DNA of 64,000 nucleotides from Channa striata (lineage: Eukaryota; Chordata; Actinopteri; Anabantiformes; Channidae), in contig CM065175.1 in NCBI GenBank assembly GCA_033026295.1, forward strand, positions 15,699,837 through 15,763,836, given 5' to 3'. Under the pieces are notes generated by a model. It did no database searches, was not told where the DNA came from, and saw only the letters and a program-made list of their open reading frames with translations. The position numbers and the translations under genes are program-made. Below are positions 1-12,932 of this stretch, piece by piece; within the stretch, counting starts at the first letter, position 1; each line of letters begins with the position of its first letter.

Positions 1-8
1 CTTCTCAC

Positions 9-2358
9 TTGTATTTAGTTCCTCTGTAAAGCTGAAGGAAGGCAGCAATGACACCAGGCAGATAACACAGGGTCAACATGATGAGCGACACAATTGGAAA
101 CACCTGAAAGATGAAAAAGAAGCGCAGATGAGATTACACACATCATAATGATGATAAATGATTTTCAGGGAAAACACCTGGAGGTCTTTTAGAGATGAAC
201 AGATGCACATCTACAGGCAACCTAACAATCTTTACCTTGTTGGCCAGGGACACCATGATTCTGAAGGATATGTCTTTCCCCTCTTCAACATATGCAGAGA
301 TGATGTCTCTAATGAGCAGATAGAAGAAGAAGAAGGCAGTGAGGCCGACTGCCAGGCGTAGTGGCAGTCTCCATTCTGGGAACAGCTGCAAGGGGAAGTC
401 CTCCAGTTCCCTGGCTGCAGACAGAGACCCCCTGTCCAGAACAGTGAAGCTCAGTTTGGTGGCTATTTCTGATACTGCCTGCTTCGCCTCAGCATTGTTT
501 CCACACATGTACACCTGGAGCATGAGAAAACCCACGGTTAAAGAACGCTAATTGCCCCCCTCCAAGGAATCAACATTTTCATCACATCACATCACAAGTA
601 TGTATTTATGTGTTTATGCATTTGTGCACACAATGATAAAATGATGGTTTTGACTCCAGAAGAACCAACATGTAAGTAGCAGGAAATCCAGTGGTTTCTG
701 TGTGAAATATTTTAACATGTAGTTGAAGAAAGCTGATAAAAACTAACAACAAAGCTCAGTCGACACCTATGATATGTTGGCGCTGATGCTCCAAATACAC
801 CATCACGCTGCAATAGATAAACATACACCCCTCACATCCACACTCATTCTCCTGTGTGGTTTTACTGTCCTATGGGGCAACACGGAAAGATCAAAACAGA
901 AAAACCCACATATGTTGCAGCGCTGCAGTAAAGAGTAGAAAGCAAAGCATGGAATAGAAAAGCATTGGTTCAAAGAGAGGCAGTAGTCTTAATTGATTTG
1001 AGTATTCAGAGCAACGACTTGTCAGATTTGGCTTCTGTTACTTGAAATGTTCTGCTGAAAACTTCAAAACAAGTTAATATTATAAATTAGTCTAAAATAT
1101 TCCCTGTATGAAAGACTTTTTTTTCTTTTTTACTTGTAGTATTTTTAACTTAGCACAAGGACAAACCACCATGTGCCACTTTTTAGCAGTTCTCCATAAA
1201 GTCAAAGTGTGGACACGGGACATCACATGCAAACGTGATTAGTACCTGTCTGTTGGCATCTGAAGGTCCATTCTGAAGGGCCCAGGCAGACAAAGTGTTA
1301 AAAGCTTTCACCACGTGAGCTCCGGGAATCAGCCTGAACAATAAACAGCAAACATTTTTTTCCACCACTCGGTAAATATTCAAACCACACAGTCCATGAG
1401 TATTCTAGTTATTACATTACTGGCTAGTTCCCTTTAACTGTACCTCTGCAGATACTCAGCATTGGCCTCTGGGTAGAGATCCTTCTTGAGGTTGTTGCTG
1501 ACGTCCACAAGCACCTTCCAAACAATAAAATGAGTATGTGAAAAGTTCGAAATTAACCAACTGCTACAGTTTGTGGCACAGAGGCATCTGACGGCATGAT
1601 AGTACCTTCCCCTTCAGTCCAGATGCGAGTGATTCCAGAAAGCCATAGTTCTGTCTGTGAATGCAAACAAAGACCAGACTGGCTGACTGGGCTGCTGCAT
1701 CGTGGCTCATCACCTGCGCAACACACAATCACAGAACTATCGTTATGCATGGCCATTACGCATGAGAACACACGCAATAATAACTGGTTCAGCATGTTCC
1801 GAGACTCAGTAAAGCACATATTGCATGAAAACGAAATGCTGCAGAGCGGAGCAACAGACAAAACATCTGCAGACACGTGCAAGCCCACACACACACACAC
1901 AGACACACACACACACATATTATCAGTGACCTTGTTTAGTTCAGTCAACTTTCAAATTCGGATAAGAACTGGCAATTTTTTCCCAGTCTGACTGCGCACT
2001 TTGACTGTTATAAACACAGTTTTGGAATTTGCTCAGGAACATCATGCAACATGCACCCTGAGGTGTCAGCTGCAGATTACGACAATAACAATCATTTTAA
2101 AAAGCCATGCAAAAAAAAATCCTTCCGTTTCAGAACATGTCATGCAATGTGTTTTACCTGAGCTCCCTGAGGCAAGGGGCCACAGCTGTGAGGTCTGCGG
2201 CTGCCGTACACCACCCTGTAGCCAGTCTGCAGCAGACACTGGCCCAGAGTGCGTCCTAAGTCCCCCGTCCCAAAGATACACAGCAGCTCCTGCTCGGGGG
2301 CAGCTGCCATACCCAGAGGACACAGCGACACGCTCTCCGGCTTCACCTCCTCTGACAT
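9..2358 (-). CDS. steap4: STEAP4 metalloreductase, 5' six coding exons (3' end outside window)
   Basis: Coding exons read on the minus strand: 2158-2358 (ATG at 2358), 1606-1713, 1444-1514, 1246-1333, 236-514 and 9-103. All junctions are GT-AG and in frame, giving about 281 of roughly 460 residues. The N-terminal NADPH-binding oxidoreductase domain shows GTGDLG at residues 30-35 and GSR at 52-54. Later come SNAEYL-type and PGAHVVKAFNT motifs (the fish residues read ANAEYLQ and PGAHVVKAFNT). Exon 5 ends with the first membrane helix and exon 6 holds the second, finishing at LYRGTKY. The family reduces ferric and cupric ions with NADPH, FAD and heme at plasma and endosomal membranes. The CIFGTGD start and the overall match favour STEAP4 over STEAP2 or STEAP3. 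The remaining helices and heme ligands lie beyond base 1. Exon 1 probably begins at 2391, after a CAG acceptor, so a non-coding first exon lies upstream. Confidence 0.92.
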
Positions 2359-2391
2359 GTTGATCTGTCTCTCAGCTGACGTAGCCACAGT

Positions 2392-5300
2392 CTGACACAA
2401 ACAGTGAGGATATCTCTTGTGGTTGTGAAAGAACAAGACACTCCACCAGGTTTTCTGTCAATGCCAGACGGCTGTATTGAAATATAACTGAGTAATGTGT
2501 GCAGATTCAAAGCAGATGTAGCAAAATAATAGTCTTCAATCTCTTCGAGGTGGGAAAAGTGTCAGCAAATCAACAGTCCATCTCCCAAGTCCATGTGTCT
2601 GTTCTTTTAACTTATTACTCACTGGAATGGCAGGTTTTTCAGTTTGGATTCAGCTTTGTAATGGCCCATCCCCTCCCATTTTAGGATGGACTAGGGGTGA
2701 AGACTCTAAACTGGGAAACTCCGTGGCAAAAGGTGGAGACATGTGGGTTTTCAGTGAGCTGTAATGTTTTCTTGTGCAAACTCTTTGCCGCTCTATGCCT
2801 GTGTGTATTTCTTTGGCTAGGAAGCATGATGGCAATGTTTCAAATATGGCTTCTTCTGGGAAACCATCTGATCATCTGTGACAGATTATGCAACATCGGA
2901 AAACAACGCTCTTTCAGTACTGGATGGTTTTTCTGGTTTTACCGAATCACTGCTATGAATACACATATTATGAAACACGCACAGAGCGAGGCAGTTAGTG
3001 AAACAGTAAGTGAAAGCTAATTAGATAAAAACGGAGATAAAAAATAGGAAGTACACAAATAAAAAAAACCCAAAATGTTCTCACTGATTGTCACAGAGTG
3101 AGGCGGACTATGTAATTACAGCTTATCTAATGACAGCAGATCATTATAACAGGTTTGGGCACCTACACAGAATCAAAGCAGTGAGAGGTGAAAACTGTCT
3201 TGTGTAAAGTGCAAAATACAACTTAAACAGTTCAGACAAGAACTGGATTGGCCAACAGCTCACTTATCACAGATGTGGATTGCTAACACAAAGCTCATGC
3301 TATCTGGACCAAGTGCAGGTCACGGTTGGCAAACACAAAGGGTTAGGATGCTGTGAACTTTTTTCATTTCTCTCCCTCTCCAGTCTCTATTAAATGACCA
3401 TAAAATTCACAAAAAAACTAATAACACGCATTTTTATTAGCAGCAGGTTAGTTGCAGTGAAAAGACCCCGATTCATGTGATGGTTCTCTAATATGGTGGT
3501 CAGCACAGGCACTGATTCATGTGAGTTTGCAGGCAAAGCCTCCAATTACAGTCTAATCTGCACAATTGTGTGCCCCTATGAGTAATTAATGTTCTTGGCC
3601 TTGTGTCTGAAATTGGCCTCTGACTGCAGCCCCTCTTATTTTTTAACATGTCCAGAATAGCTCCAGAGCTCACGGTTGAGGTTAACCGCAGACCCGGTGA
3701 CCTGTCCTACTCTGTAATTACTCGCTCTGATGCTTAACTAAGTGGCCCGTATGTGTTGGTGAATATCTGTATGTAACACAGATATGAGACACATTCCCAA
3801 AGACACACACACAATGAAAAGAAATTTGTGACTGATCAGATCTTAGTCTGAAGATGCCAAAGCCCAAAGGGGAGCAAAGTTCATGAGGGTCTCGTTTGAC
3901 AAACAGAGAGAATATTTCAAATTAGTACAATATAGCAAAACAAACAAAAGATATGCTCAGGCTAAAAGTTTCAAAGTTTACTGTAAATCTAGCAGGTCAG
4001 AGTTGTTTATGTGCAACGTGGGTCAATAATAACGTACTTAAAGTTCCTTCTGACACCAAGCTCAGGATCAACCTCTAACTGCCCGGCTCTGAGAACAGAC
4101 ATCGACCTCAGTGAGGAGAATAGCTGCAGTCAAGTGCTCAGGAACAATCCAGCCTCGAAAAGCGTGGGTGATTTTCTGATGCTCAAAACAAAACTGAATG
4201 GAGGCAGCAATCACATATCAAATGTCAAATCTAGAAAAAGGCACTCTCAGGCAAGGGTGGTGATTAGATCGTCCACTATTCCCACGCTACAGCCATTACC
4301 ATGATTGGCTTTACACTCCGCAATATCTGATTGTCTAAGCAAAATGCAGGGTGCATTAGAGACACGAGTCTATGCTAATGAGTTCGAGTGCATGAAACGG
4401 GGCACGCGGATACAGAAACATCCTGCTTTCTAGATCACTGCTACATCATCAAGGTGATTGATTTTAAGGTGCGGTTTTTGAGCTCTGAACGAAGTGTACA
4501 GCTGTAATAAATGTGTAATTACGATCAGCTGAGACCTTAGAGAGCCGAGGAGCAGGAAAGAAAAGAGGGATTCTCTACAATGATCAGAGCAGATGCTCTC
4601 TAGGTAATGGATTATCAGACACATGAATAACTGTAGTAATTATTCAGCAGAGGGCAAGGTCAATTATTAATAATCTACAGTGGTAAGATTTGCAACAGAA
4701 TGATTTAATGTCAAAAAGGAAGGAGGGGGTGGTGTTGTGAGTGGGTGGGAGCGTTAGAAGTCCTGCTAAAAAACAGTTGTACAGTACTGCAGGGGCTTGG
4801 TGGGTAGAGATAGTTGGATGTGAGGTGTGACCAAGCCAAGGAGCTGCTTTGCCGCAGGGCGAAAAATGAATAGCAAGACTGGTCTGAGGCTGATGTTTGG
4901 TACGGTGACTTTTTCCTCTCCTCGCTTCACCTCCCCTACACGACACATCTGCTGTTTATGTGTTCCTTAAGGCACAGCGTGTCCTCTTATGAGCCCCCTC
5001 AGCTTTCTTGTCGAGGACATGTTTTGGGATGCAGGCCATGACCTGACAGAGCCAGAAAGGCCGCATCTAAAATACCGATTTTCATGAGGCTGAAATATGA
5101 GAAGGGCAGGCTGAAAAACAGTCCACCTATTCTCATTATTTGCTTAGAAATGGCTCAGCTGTCAAAGCCCCGTTTTGTAAATCACTTAAATGAGTGGAGG
5201 AAAATAAAGTCCAACTGGCTGGTTGGCAGCAGATAACATCCTCAGTGAAACTTATCTTGGCTTTGGACAGACCTAGGAACGGTGTTGCAAGCTGTGCTTT

Positions 5301-6820
5301 TCCCTTTCTCCCCCCTCCCTCTCGCTCTCTCTCTCTGGTTTAAGACTGTGATCGTCGTAGAGATTTACAGAGGAATCTCCCTGCTGACCCCTGCTGCTCT
5401 AGTGCTCAATGAGTGGCCTGTAAAGTTAATGGGTCAGATCCAATCTTTCCTTGTAACACACTCCACACACACCTCCTCACTTTATATCTTGTTCTCTCTC
5501 ACACACACACATGCATCTTCTCTTCGTTTCTTTGACACAGCAGATTTTTTTTTGGGTCATAATCATCTGTCTGAATAAGTGAGCTGTGCTCCTCGGGTAA
5601 CACTAAAGTTGTCTGGGTACACAGGGTTTTAGCCTTTCCTGTCCCCAAAAACTAAAGCTAAAATCACAGGGAGGTGCTAAAACTTTGAACCTTGAGCCTC
5701 GGCAGACCCACACAGGTGTTCTCATGTTGATTGGTGCTCTTCACCGGCACCGTGTGGGTGTGTGCGGTTCATGACCTTCATTTGTGTTGCAACTGTTTAT
5801 TTTCCCTGTGAGCACTATATCACACTTATTTCATCTGTGGCTCTGGACAAATAAATGCTATTGATTTGTCCCAGAAATACTATTACTAATAATAGATATT
5901 GTGACCAGGTGCTGGGACGCTCTGCATAATTGGCACAACAGACAAACAACTGAATTAGAAAATATCTGGTTGTTGCTGTGTATATGAAAACAGGGAGAAA
6001 CACACAGCAGCACAGAGTAAATGAGGCACAGTCGGATGTCTTGGATCAGGTTCTACTCAATGGCAAAAACATCCAGTGCTCATAGGAAATATTTAGATTT
6101 GTCCAAGGTGCCAAAAATGATGAACAAAACACAATTTGTCAGAAAGTAAATTTGAAATACGAAAAAAATTCACCTGTTTAAATAGTGTCCTGCATAAGTA
6201 ACTGCTATACACACAAACTATCCAGAATAATAAAGTCTTTATAAATAATAACTAAATATATTAGTTATTGTTGCTTATTTATTTCATCAAATACTAGATA
6301 CAAGATTTATAGACGCATTTCTATGGATTTTTAAATTTACAGTTCGATTTCAGTAGCTTTAAAATGGAAAGGTTCTTCTAAATACTAAACAGTATTATGT
6401 AGGATCTTCTATGTGTCTACTGTGATACACAGAGCGGAATCTTCTTCTGTGGATCAGGCATTGATGAAATGTAGGAGCGCAACAGTAGCTGTGGCAGCAC
6501 TAGTGCAAACTGAGCCACAAAGCAGCTGCACTGGCAAACCAAGAGTGTAACTGGGGCCTAGGCCAGCTCAAACACACCACGCCGCTGGACAGGTACCCCA
6601 GCGACTGGAGTGTGTCGCGTGTGTCTCACAAAAGTTTTTATTCTAAATATACTCATTCATTATAAACATACTTCTAGGCCAGTTAGTCACCGTGGAAATG
6701 TCGGTGATGGCACGAATATGTCATGTAAATTGTTATTTTGAATGTGAGCTTAAGCATAAATGCATTAAAGTTCTCAACATTAAACGTGGTTTTCACTGAA
6801 ATGAAACACACCTGAAGAGG
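2392..6820. other. Non-coding DNA upstream of steap4
   Basis: No conserved protein, RNA gene or clear transposon was recognised here. Open frames are short and carry no family signature. The stretch should contain the steap4 first exon, promoter and first intron, but I could not place them from sequence alone. Confidence 0.6.
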
Positions 6821-7383
6821 TGTTACGCCCCGGCCTAGAGGAAAACCAGGACGCAACACAAATTGGGACTCTCCTCTTCCCAGCCCCCAGAAACCACCAG
6901 AACAGATAAACTTCAGCCCACAAGGTTTATTGTTCGTCTCGTTAGACACAGGTTCACAACTTCAGGGTGGGTCCAGCCAAAAATAACTAAACCGGCTCGC
7001 CTGTACTTACCTACTGAATGAACTGACCTATTCTCCTTCCCCAAAACAGGAGAAAGCTGGGATTCAAAGAAAAAGGCTAACCACACGTTTAGAATAGATC
7101 TCGTGGCATGAAGATTAACAAGTTAGCATGATGGTCTGTCGGTGGGCGAGAGGAGAGTCCCGGGTCGGACTGGGAGACACTGGATTTAAAACCCCTCAGG
7201 TGGAGACTGCAACCAATCCGCTCCCGGAACGGCATCCAATAAACCTGCCAGCCAATCACACACTTAATCGCTTGATTAACGCCACATACGTCACACACAT
7301 TCACACACACACAGGGGGAGACAAGGTACACAGGTAACAGGTACATAAACACATTATAACACATTACTACCAGGGTCGTAACA
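6821..7383 (-). mobile_element. Solo LTR of a retrotransposon (probably Ty3/Gypsy type)
   Basis: Read on the minus strand, this 563-bp block starts TGTTACG and ends CGTAACA, so it has the 5'-TG...CA-3' ends and short inverted termini of an LTR. It carries a TATA-like box (TTTTAAAT, 7184-7191) and an AATAAA signal (6926-6931) about 250 bp downstream, as expected for U3-R-U5. No internal gag-pol sequence is attached, so it is a solo LTR. The flanking 4-6 bp do not match, so no target duplication is visible. A non-autonomous DNA element with 7-bp inverted ends is the alternative. Confidence 0.65.
7184..7191 (-). promoter_or_regulatory. TATA-like box inside the solo LTR
   Basis: TTTTAAAT on the minus strand lies about 200 bp from the LTR 5' end and upstream of its AATAAA, where an LTR promoter is expected. 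Activity is not shown. Confidence 0.4.
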
Positions 7384-7400
7384 GATGATACTGTCATTTC

Positions 7401-7595
7401 TCATAGATGGCAAAATGTCATGCCAGGGTTGTGCGCATCCAGCACGCATCCCTTCAGCTGTCTCTCACTCATGTGAAAATCGATGCCAAGCACTGACTTA
7501 ATGGCCTTGCATTTGAGGCCAAGCTCAAAGCAAAGCTCCAGGAATGGCCCCCACGTCCGTGTGGCCTCCATTGTTGAGTTTTCCATGGTGACCAA
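7401..7595 (-). pseudogene. Possible relic of an integrase-related ORF beside the LTR
   Basis: A 64-codon minus-strand frame reads FELGLKCKAIKSVLG followed by HMSERQLKGCVL. This resembles the helix-turn-helix N-terminus of vertebrate rve-domain proteins related to Ginger-type transposons (a family pattern recalled from memory, not searched). The reading frame ends at 7401, 18 bp before the LTR. No integrase core follows. It could be chance or a broken host exon. Confidence 0.25.
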
Positions 7596-8821
7596 CTGAC
7601 CCAGAAGTATATTTATAATGAGTATTATACATTCAAGTTTATCTTTTTTTTCCGCCCAAGTCCATTCCAGATAATTACACCTGTTGTCAAGGATGTATTT
7701 TGAAATTCATTTAGCATTACACAAGAACATTTTTTTACCCACTGAACAAGAACTGAAACTATATAAACTGGGACCACTGGAGTGGGCTCCGTAGCGGCAC
7801 TTTTGCTGCATGACTGTTTCACTGAATAATCATTAGCCTCTGTCCGTAACCTTTAAATGACCGGAAAGAAAATACTAATCACATAGTACAAACCAAAATT
7901 TAAAATGTGAAAAAAACCCAATGTAATTAAAAGGCCCAGTCCCCTGGCTATAAGTCAACAGTGCCTGACAAACATCTTCTGTGCACCTGGGGACAGACAT
8001 CAGTGAGCTGCAGAGGAAAACACTTCCTCCATCTCCCATCTAATCTGGCCTCCCTTCTCATCTTGACTCACTCCCATTTCTGTGTTTTTACTCCGTTTCA
8101 CTACTAATCCCACTCCCTCTCAGCCCCTGCAACATCAAATCTCCTGAAACAGAAGCCCTGACAATAGTGAATATATAATTCATCCCCGTGACCACGCATT
8201 GCTGAATATTTCACTCTGACAGTCATGTATAATTATAGTTGACTCTGTGTCAAGCTGTCACTCCAGTGCCCCCTCTCTGGTAGTTTCTGCACACAGCCCT
8301 TCAGGCCTCAAAAAAAGCCGTTTCCTCTGCAGTGTAGGCTTCCTTTTCGTCTTTTTTTTTTCCGAAGGCACCGATTGCTCAATTACTGTCAATCGCTGGG
8401 GCGGCAAACCACCATTCACACCTGGTCCCGCCTCCGATGAAGCTCATAACTACTCGCAATTACCGACAAAAGCTGTGTTTTCACTGTGCAGGCATCCACA
8501 GAATCCATACTGTGGTGTTTGGGAAATGTGATAAAGGACGCGGCGACAATCCTCACAAGGATGGTAATGAGACTTAATGGGAGTTAATGGGGTTATGCTG
8601 ATCAGGAGAGCAGAGAGACCCCAGGTTAATACAGCTACCAACAGGACAGAGGCTTAGCGAGGGCGTGCGTGCACACACATGCACACACCTCCACAGAGTC
8701 AGTAGAAAGGCCGTAGACTGAAATCATTAAATTGTTATTCTCAGTTTAAGAATTATACATGAGCCTTCTGGATCGTTCCCCTCTTTTCAGTTCTCTTGTC
8801 CAGTGCTGCTGTTATACAAGC

Positions 8822-8846
8822 TGTGTGTGTGTGTGTGTGTGTGTGC
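8822..8846. repeat. (GT)n microsatellite
   Basis: Uninterrupted GT dinucleotides for about 25 bp. Confidence 0.95.
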
Positions 8847-9030
8847 ATATCTGTGTGTTTGAGACAGTGTGTTCTTTCAAGTCTTCTGTGCTTAGCAGCA
8901 GTTAATGAGATCAGGGTGACTGTTACCTGTGAGGAGGCTTTTGATGAAATATGTTCAGAAAGAGAGGGGGGTCGTGCAGAACGAAACGGAAGAGAGTCGG
9001 GGGAGCGAGGAGGAAAAAAAAGACTGAGGG

Positions 9031-9058
9031 GTGTGTGTGTGTGTGTGTGTGTGTGTGT
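9031..9058. repeat. (GT)n microsatellite
   Basis: Pure GT repeat of 28 bp following a purine-rich segment. Confidence 0.95.
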
Positions 9059-9313
9059 TGGGAGGGTGCTTATATAGCTTAGATGGCCTGAAGAAAATAC
9101 ACAGGATATAAGGAGGATAACGCTGGAAAAGAGAAGGAGCAGAAGTGAAAACATGGAAAAGTGACAGAGAGCAGGAGGGCGAGCGTTCATTTTAAATCGC
9201 CAGGAAAAGTCAGCTTCATCACAAGAAGAAAGGCGGATAGATGAGGTCCATTGACTAACCTCCACCCACACCTACGAATGTCATACATGTCGACACACAC
9301 CTAAAACAAACAT

Positions 9314-9314
<1 letters not shown>

Positions 9315-9344
<30 letters not shown>
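9315..9344. repeat. (CA)n microsatellite
   Basis: Pure CA repeat of about 30 bp, opposite in sense to the GT repeat 270 bp upstream. Confidence 0.95.
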
Positions 9345-9346
<2 letters not shown>

Positions 9347-10869
9347 CACAGCTTCAAACAGCAAATATTTTTTTAGCTTTTGTGTGTGTTAAAGAATGAA
9401 TTGCACCGAAACCCACAAGGGAGTATTTGGATTATAGTTTTCTTTCATCATAATCAGACTCAAATCCTCCTTTTAAACTCTAATACTTTAATTCTAATTA
9501 CTCCACACAGGCTTCAGTAAGCTGAAGACCGGGAGGGTCTTTATCCCCTGGGAGTGAAAGAGGAAGAGTCTTTAGGAGACGCAGACAGTGAGACAGTCAG
9601 ACAGACAGACAGACAAAGAAAGTAATAAACAGAGTTGAAAGTGAACCGCAGAAGGTAGAAATAAACAAATAAGGACACCGGCTCTGCCCGGTTCATAGTA
9701 AATTCTCTGACGGTTAAACTTAAAACACTTCATTTTCTAAATGACAGGGACAGACGAGCACAGAGAGCTTCGCCTACAGAGTTAAACACACAGTTTATGT
9801 CATGAGCTTTGTGGCAGCAAAATTACATTGTACTTAAAAACCATTTGGGATGAGGAGGGCACTTGTGGTTTAGAGCCACAGCTGCATACCAACCAAATCA
9901 CCTTTATTTGTACATAAAGTATTAATGTACATATTCGTCCTCTGTTTCCTGTCTGTTTTATGAGCCGCACGTGTCGTTCTTTAATTAAAATAAAAAGGCC
10001 TAAAGGTTGACTGGGCAAACGTCTTGCTGCAACCTGTGCACTGACCTGTTGACGAAGCATAAATTGTGCTAACCACAATAATGTCCTGTTCATTCCATAA
10101 AGCACTGCCCAGAGGGAATTTTAGCTTCAAATTTTTGTTCATTTGAACAGTTTTAGGTTCACAATGCTGTCGTTTCATGTTTCCACACAGAAATGACATT
10201 GTAGGTTAAAGAGAAAAGAATGGAGATGAAAATGTTGACATTTGTTCTGTCTAATTGTGCCATTTGTTTTAGTTTTTTTGGTGAAGGATAACACTGAGCA
10301 TAATTAGAGTAGAAAAAATCTATATTTTGTAGTCACAACAATAAACACGCAGCAGAGAGATTAGTATTAATGTGCTGTGTTTACTGTGACAACAAATTTC
10401 TCCTACACCCAAAGGATGTTTTGATATTACTTTTCTTTTCTTTTCCGCACAAAGACGCCATTTGAATGACCCGGAGCAGTCCCACTGGCACCAGAAATGA
10501 GAAAACCTAGATACCGAACAAATTTACAGCTCTGCCTTCTGTACCTTTAGCAGCAGCAACATTTAAATGATTACCCCCAGACAGATCCTCTGCGGGATCT
10601 AATAACACTCCACTGACCACTGGCCCAATGGGATTCCAGTTCAAACAAACCTGAACATAAAAATGAAACAGGAAGGGTTTTTCATTCTCCCCAGAGGGCT
10701 CGCTCACTCTTTCACTCATTCCCTCCTGCTATCTCTATCTCTCTCCAGACTGGCTGCTTTCATCCCACTCCCAGGGCTGAGGAGAGACACAACACGCGGA
10801 GGGAGAAACACACATAGACACACACGAGCTGAAAAGAAAACGGAGGAAGCAAATACAAAAGAGAAATGT

Positions 10870-10870
<1 letters not shown>

Positions 10871-10940
<70 letters not shown>
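10871..10940. repeat. Compound (CT)16(CA)19 microsatellite
   Basis: A (CT)n run at 10871-10902 passes directly into a (CA)n run at 10903-10940. The CT part is a homopyrimidine mirror tract and could form triplex DNA. The CA part can adopt Z-DNA. Confidence 0.95.
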
Positions 10941-10943
<3 letters not shown>

Positions 10944-11136
10944 TATAGGTATATATACAGACACAGTGGGCCCTATTTCAGGATGCTGTCAGCAGAGGGA
11001 CAGAGGCTAGAGGAAACACAGGATGAATTCTCCTCTGCCTCATTCCATCACACTGCCATGACACCCCTATTTACCTCCCCCATCTATCTCCACACTGACT
11101 GTCTACCACCTTGTCTTGCCTGTGTGGGTATGTGTG

Positions 11137-11162
11137 TGTTTGTGTGTGTGTGTGTGTGTGTT
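11137..11162. repeat. (TG)n microsatellite
   Basis: TG repeat with near-perfect extensions on both sides. Confidence 0.9.
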
Positions 11163-11629
11163 TGTGTGCGTGCACGTGCAAGCCGAAGAGTCTAAGTGTA
11201 TGAGCAAGTTCAGAGTGATGGAGTGAGGTGAGGTGGACACTGTATATTGTGCTTTACAGTGTTAGAACTTGCTGTGCAACCCATCAGCGTTTGACAGAAT
11301 CACTGTGTTTTTGTTTGGGTGCTGCCACTCAGGAAGTTTCTTCATTTAAGTTTCCAGTGACGCCAGTCCCAAGTTTTCCCAAGCAATCTCTCCAACTGAT
11401 TCCCCCCTTAACTTTGTTTCAGATTTGTTTTTTCCTTGTCATCACTTCGGGCTTGTGAGCATTCCTCTCCCCCTGTCGTCATCTGATGGCTTTGCTTCAC
11501 ACCCCATATGTCCTCCTGCGAATGTGAGAGAGCCGCTTTCATTGGGGGGAACGAAAGTGTTCAATCCAATTCCCCAACCTCATTTTGGCTCTGTGAGAAA
11601 TGGTCCTTTTCTTTATGTCTTTCACACAT

Positions 11630-11630
<1 letters not shown>

Positions 11631-11682
<52 letters not shown>
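11631..11682. repeat. (CA)26 microsatellite
   Basis: Pure CA repeat of 52 bp. Confidence 0.95.
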
Positions 11683-11684
<2 letters not shown>

Positions 11685-12677
11685 TGGTTCCTATCCTGCT
11701 GTCCTTCTACTCCCCAAGGCTATGGTCATGCATTTTCACTTCATATTAAATTTTTTTGTTTGTTCTCCCTGGCCTTCTGTGATCCATGACCACAAAAAGA
11801 GAGAGAACACACAGTGAGAGCAAATAAAATGGATATTAGCAGTACAGACGTGCAGTATTGAGCCGTCCAGTAGCTTTATCCCTCACTGGAAATACTAGCT
11901 AGCATTTCTCAAGGCAAACAAAATTGCTTAATTTCTGCTCTTCTGTGCTTTTCTTTGTCCTTGCAGACATGCACTTTTGTATTATACTTATAATATGCAA
12001 TAAATTACACTTTGAGGCCAAAAGACTTTCCTGTGGAATGTGTACATTTCCAATAAAATCTTACTTATCCTTTTAATTTAGACACTAACAAATAATCATT
12101 AGTAGCAAGTTGACAGTATCCGGAAGCTTTTAATGCAACAATGGAATTTGCTCCCTTGCGTTATTATTTTCAATGCCACGTGCAGGCCGTTGTTTTACAC
12201 TGCTAAGCAGATGGAAACATAGTTTTGATATAGTTTCACATAGAGTATATAAAATTATATCATCATTTTCTTCTTATTGACATACTGAGACTTTTCTTTA
12301 AATGAGCAACAATGCATTTCTATTCCGTCTTTAAATAGTCATCATTAACAAGAGATAATCAAATGTATGAAGGAGACGCTGTGTGTACAATATCAGTCTC
12401 AATAAGGGCTTACATGATGTGTTTGAATATGATGATTAAATTTAGTGCCCAGCGTTTATATAGTAATATTCATATTTAGTCTCTTCAACATGACAGATTA
12501 AACATCCGAGGGTGATAAATGGTTGTGTGTATGACAAAGCGCTAATAAGGGTTCATTTATTTGCATATGTGCATTCCTGTAAACACAGATTATACATACA
12601 CTGTGTCCTGGTGGAAGCACCAGACTGGTGACGACCATAGTCTGCTCAGTGGTTGATGCCTGTATTTTATTCTGTTT

Positions 12678-12695
12678 TGTGTGTGTGTGTGTGTG

Positions 12696-12743
<48 letters not shown>
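12678..12743. repeat. (GT)33 microsatellite with one interruption
   Basis: A 66-bp GT repeat broken once by GC. It is the inverted partner of the AC repeat at 12871-12930. Confidence 0.95.
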
Positions 12744-12744
<1 letters not shown>

Positions 12745-12868
12745 CTGAGAGTCTGCTGATGGGCTAACACCTTTTTTCTAGACAGCCCATCCTCCTGAAT
12801 TGTCTCGCCAGAGCAATGAAGTCCTCCTCAGCATGGTAAACAACGCACAGCCAGACAAAGACAGTCAT

Positions 12869-12870
<2 letters not shown>

Positions 12871-12930
<60 letters not shown>
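12871..12930. repeat. (AC)30 microsatellite
   Basis: A perfect 60-bp AC repeat lying 127 bp after the GT repeat of similar length, so the two strands could pair as a long hairpin. Confidence 0.95.

Positions 12931-12932
<2 letters not shown>

Noticed and set aside
9..2358. steap2 or steap3
   Set aside because: The N-terminal CIFGTGD...GSRRP segment and the NNLK...YPEANAEYL, PGAHVVKAFNTLSAWALQ segments fit STEAP4 better.
4011..4304. 97-codon plus-strand open frame
   Set aside because: No recognised motif and no neighbouring exons; probably chance.
8753..9271. 172-codon minus-strand open frame
   Set aside because: It is mostly a translation of two microsatellites (His-Thr runs) and has no family signature.
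12498..12770. Minus-strand open frame of 90 codons with a long Thr-His run
   Set aside because: It is a microsatellite translation.
12764..12850. Protein-like peptide HAEEDFIALARQFRRMG on the minus strand between two microsatellites
   Set aside because: It is short, has no clear splice sites, and was not recognised in any family. I could not support an exon.
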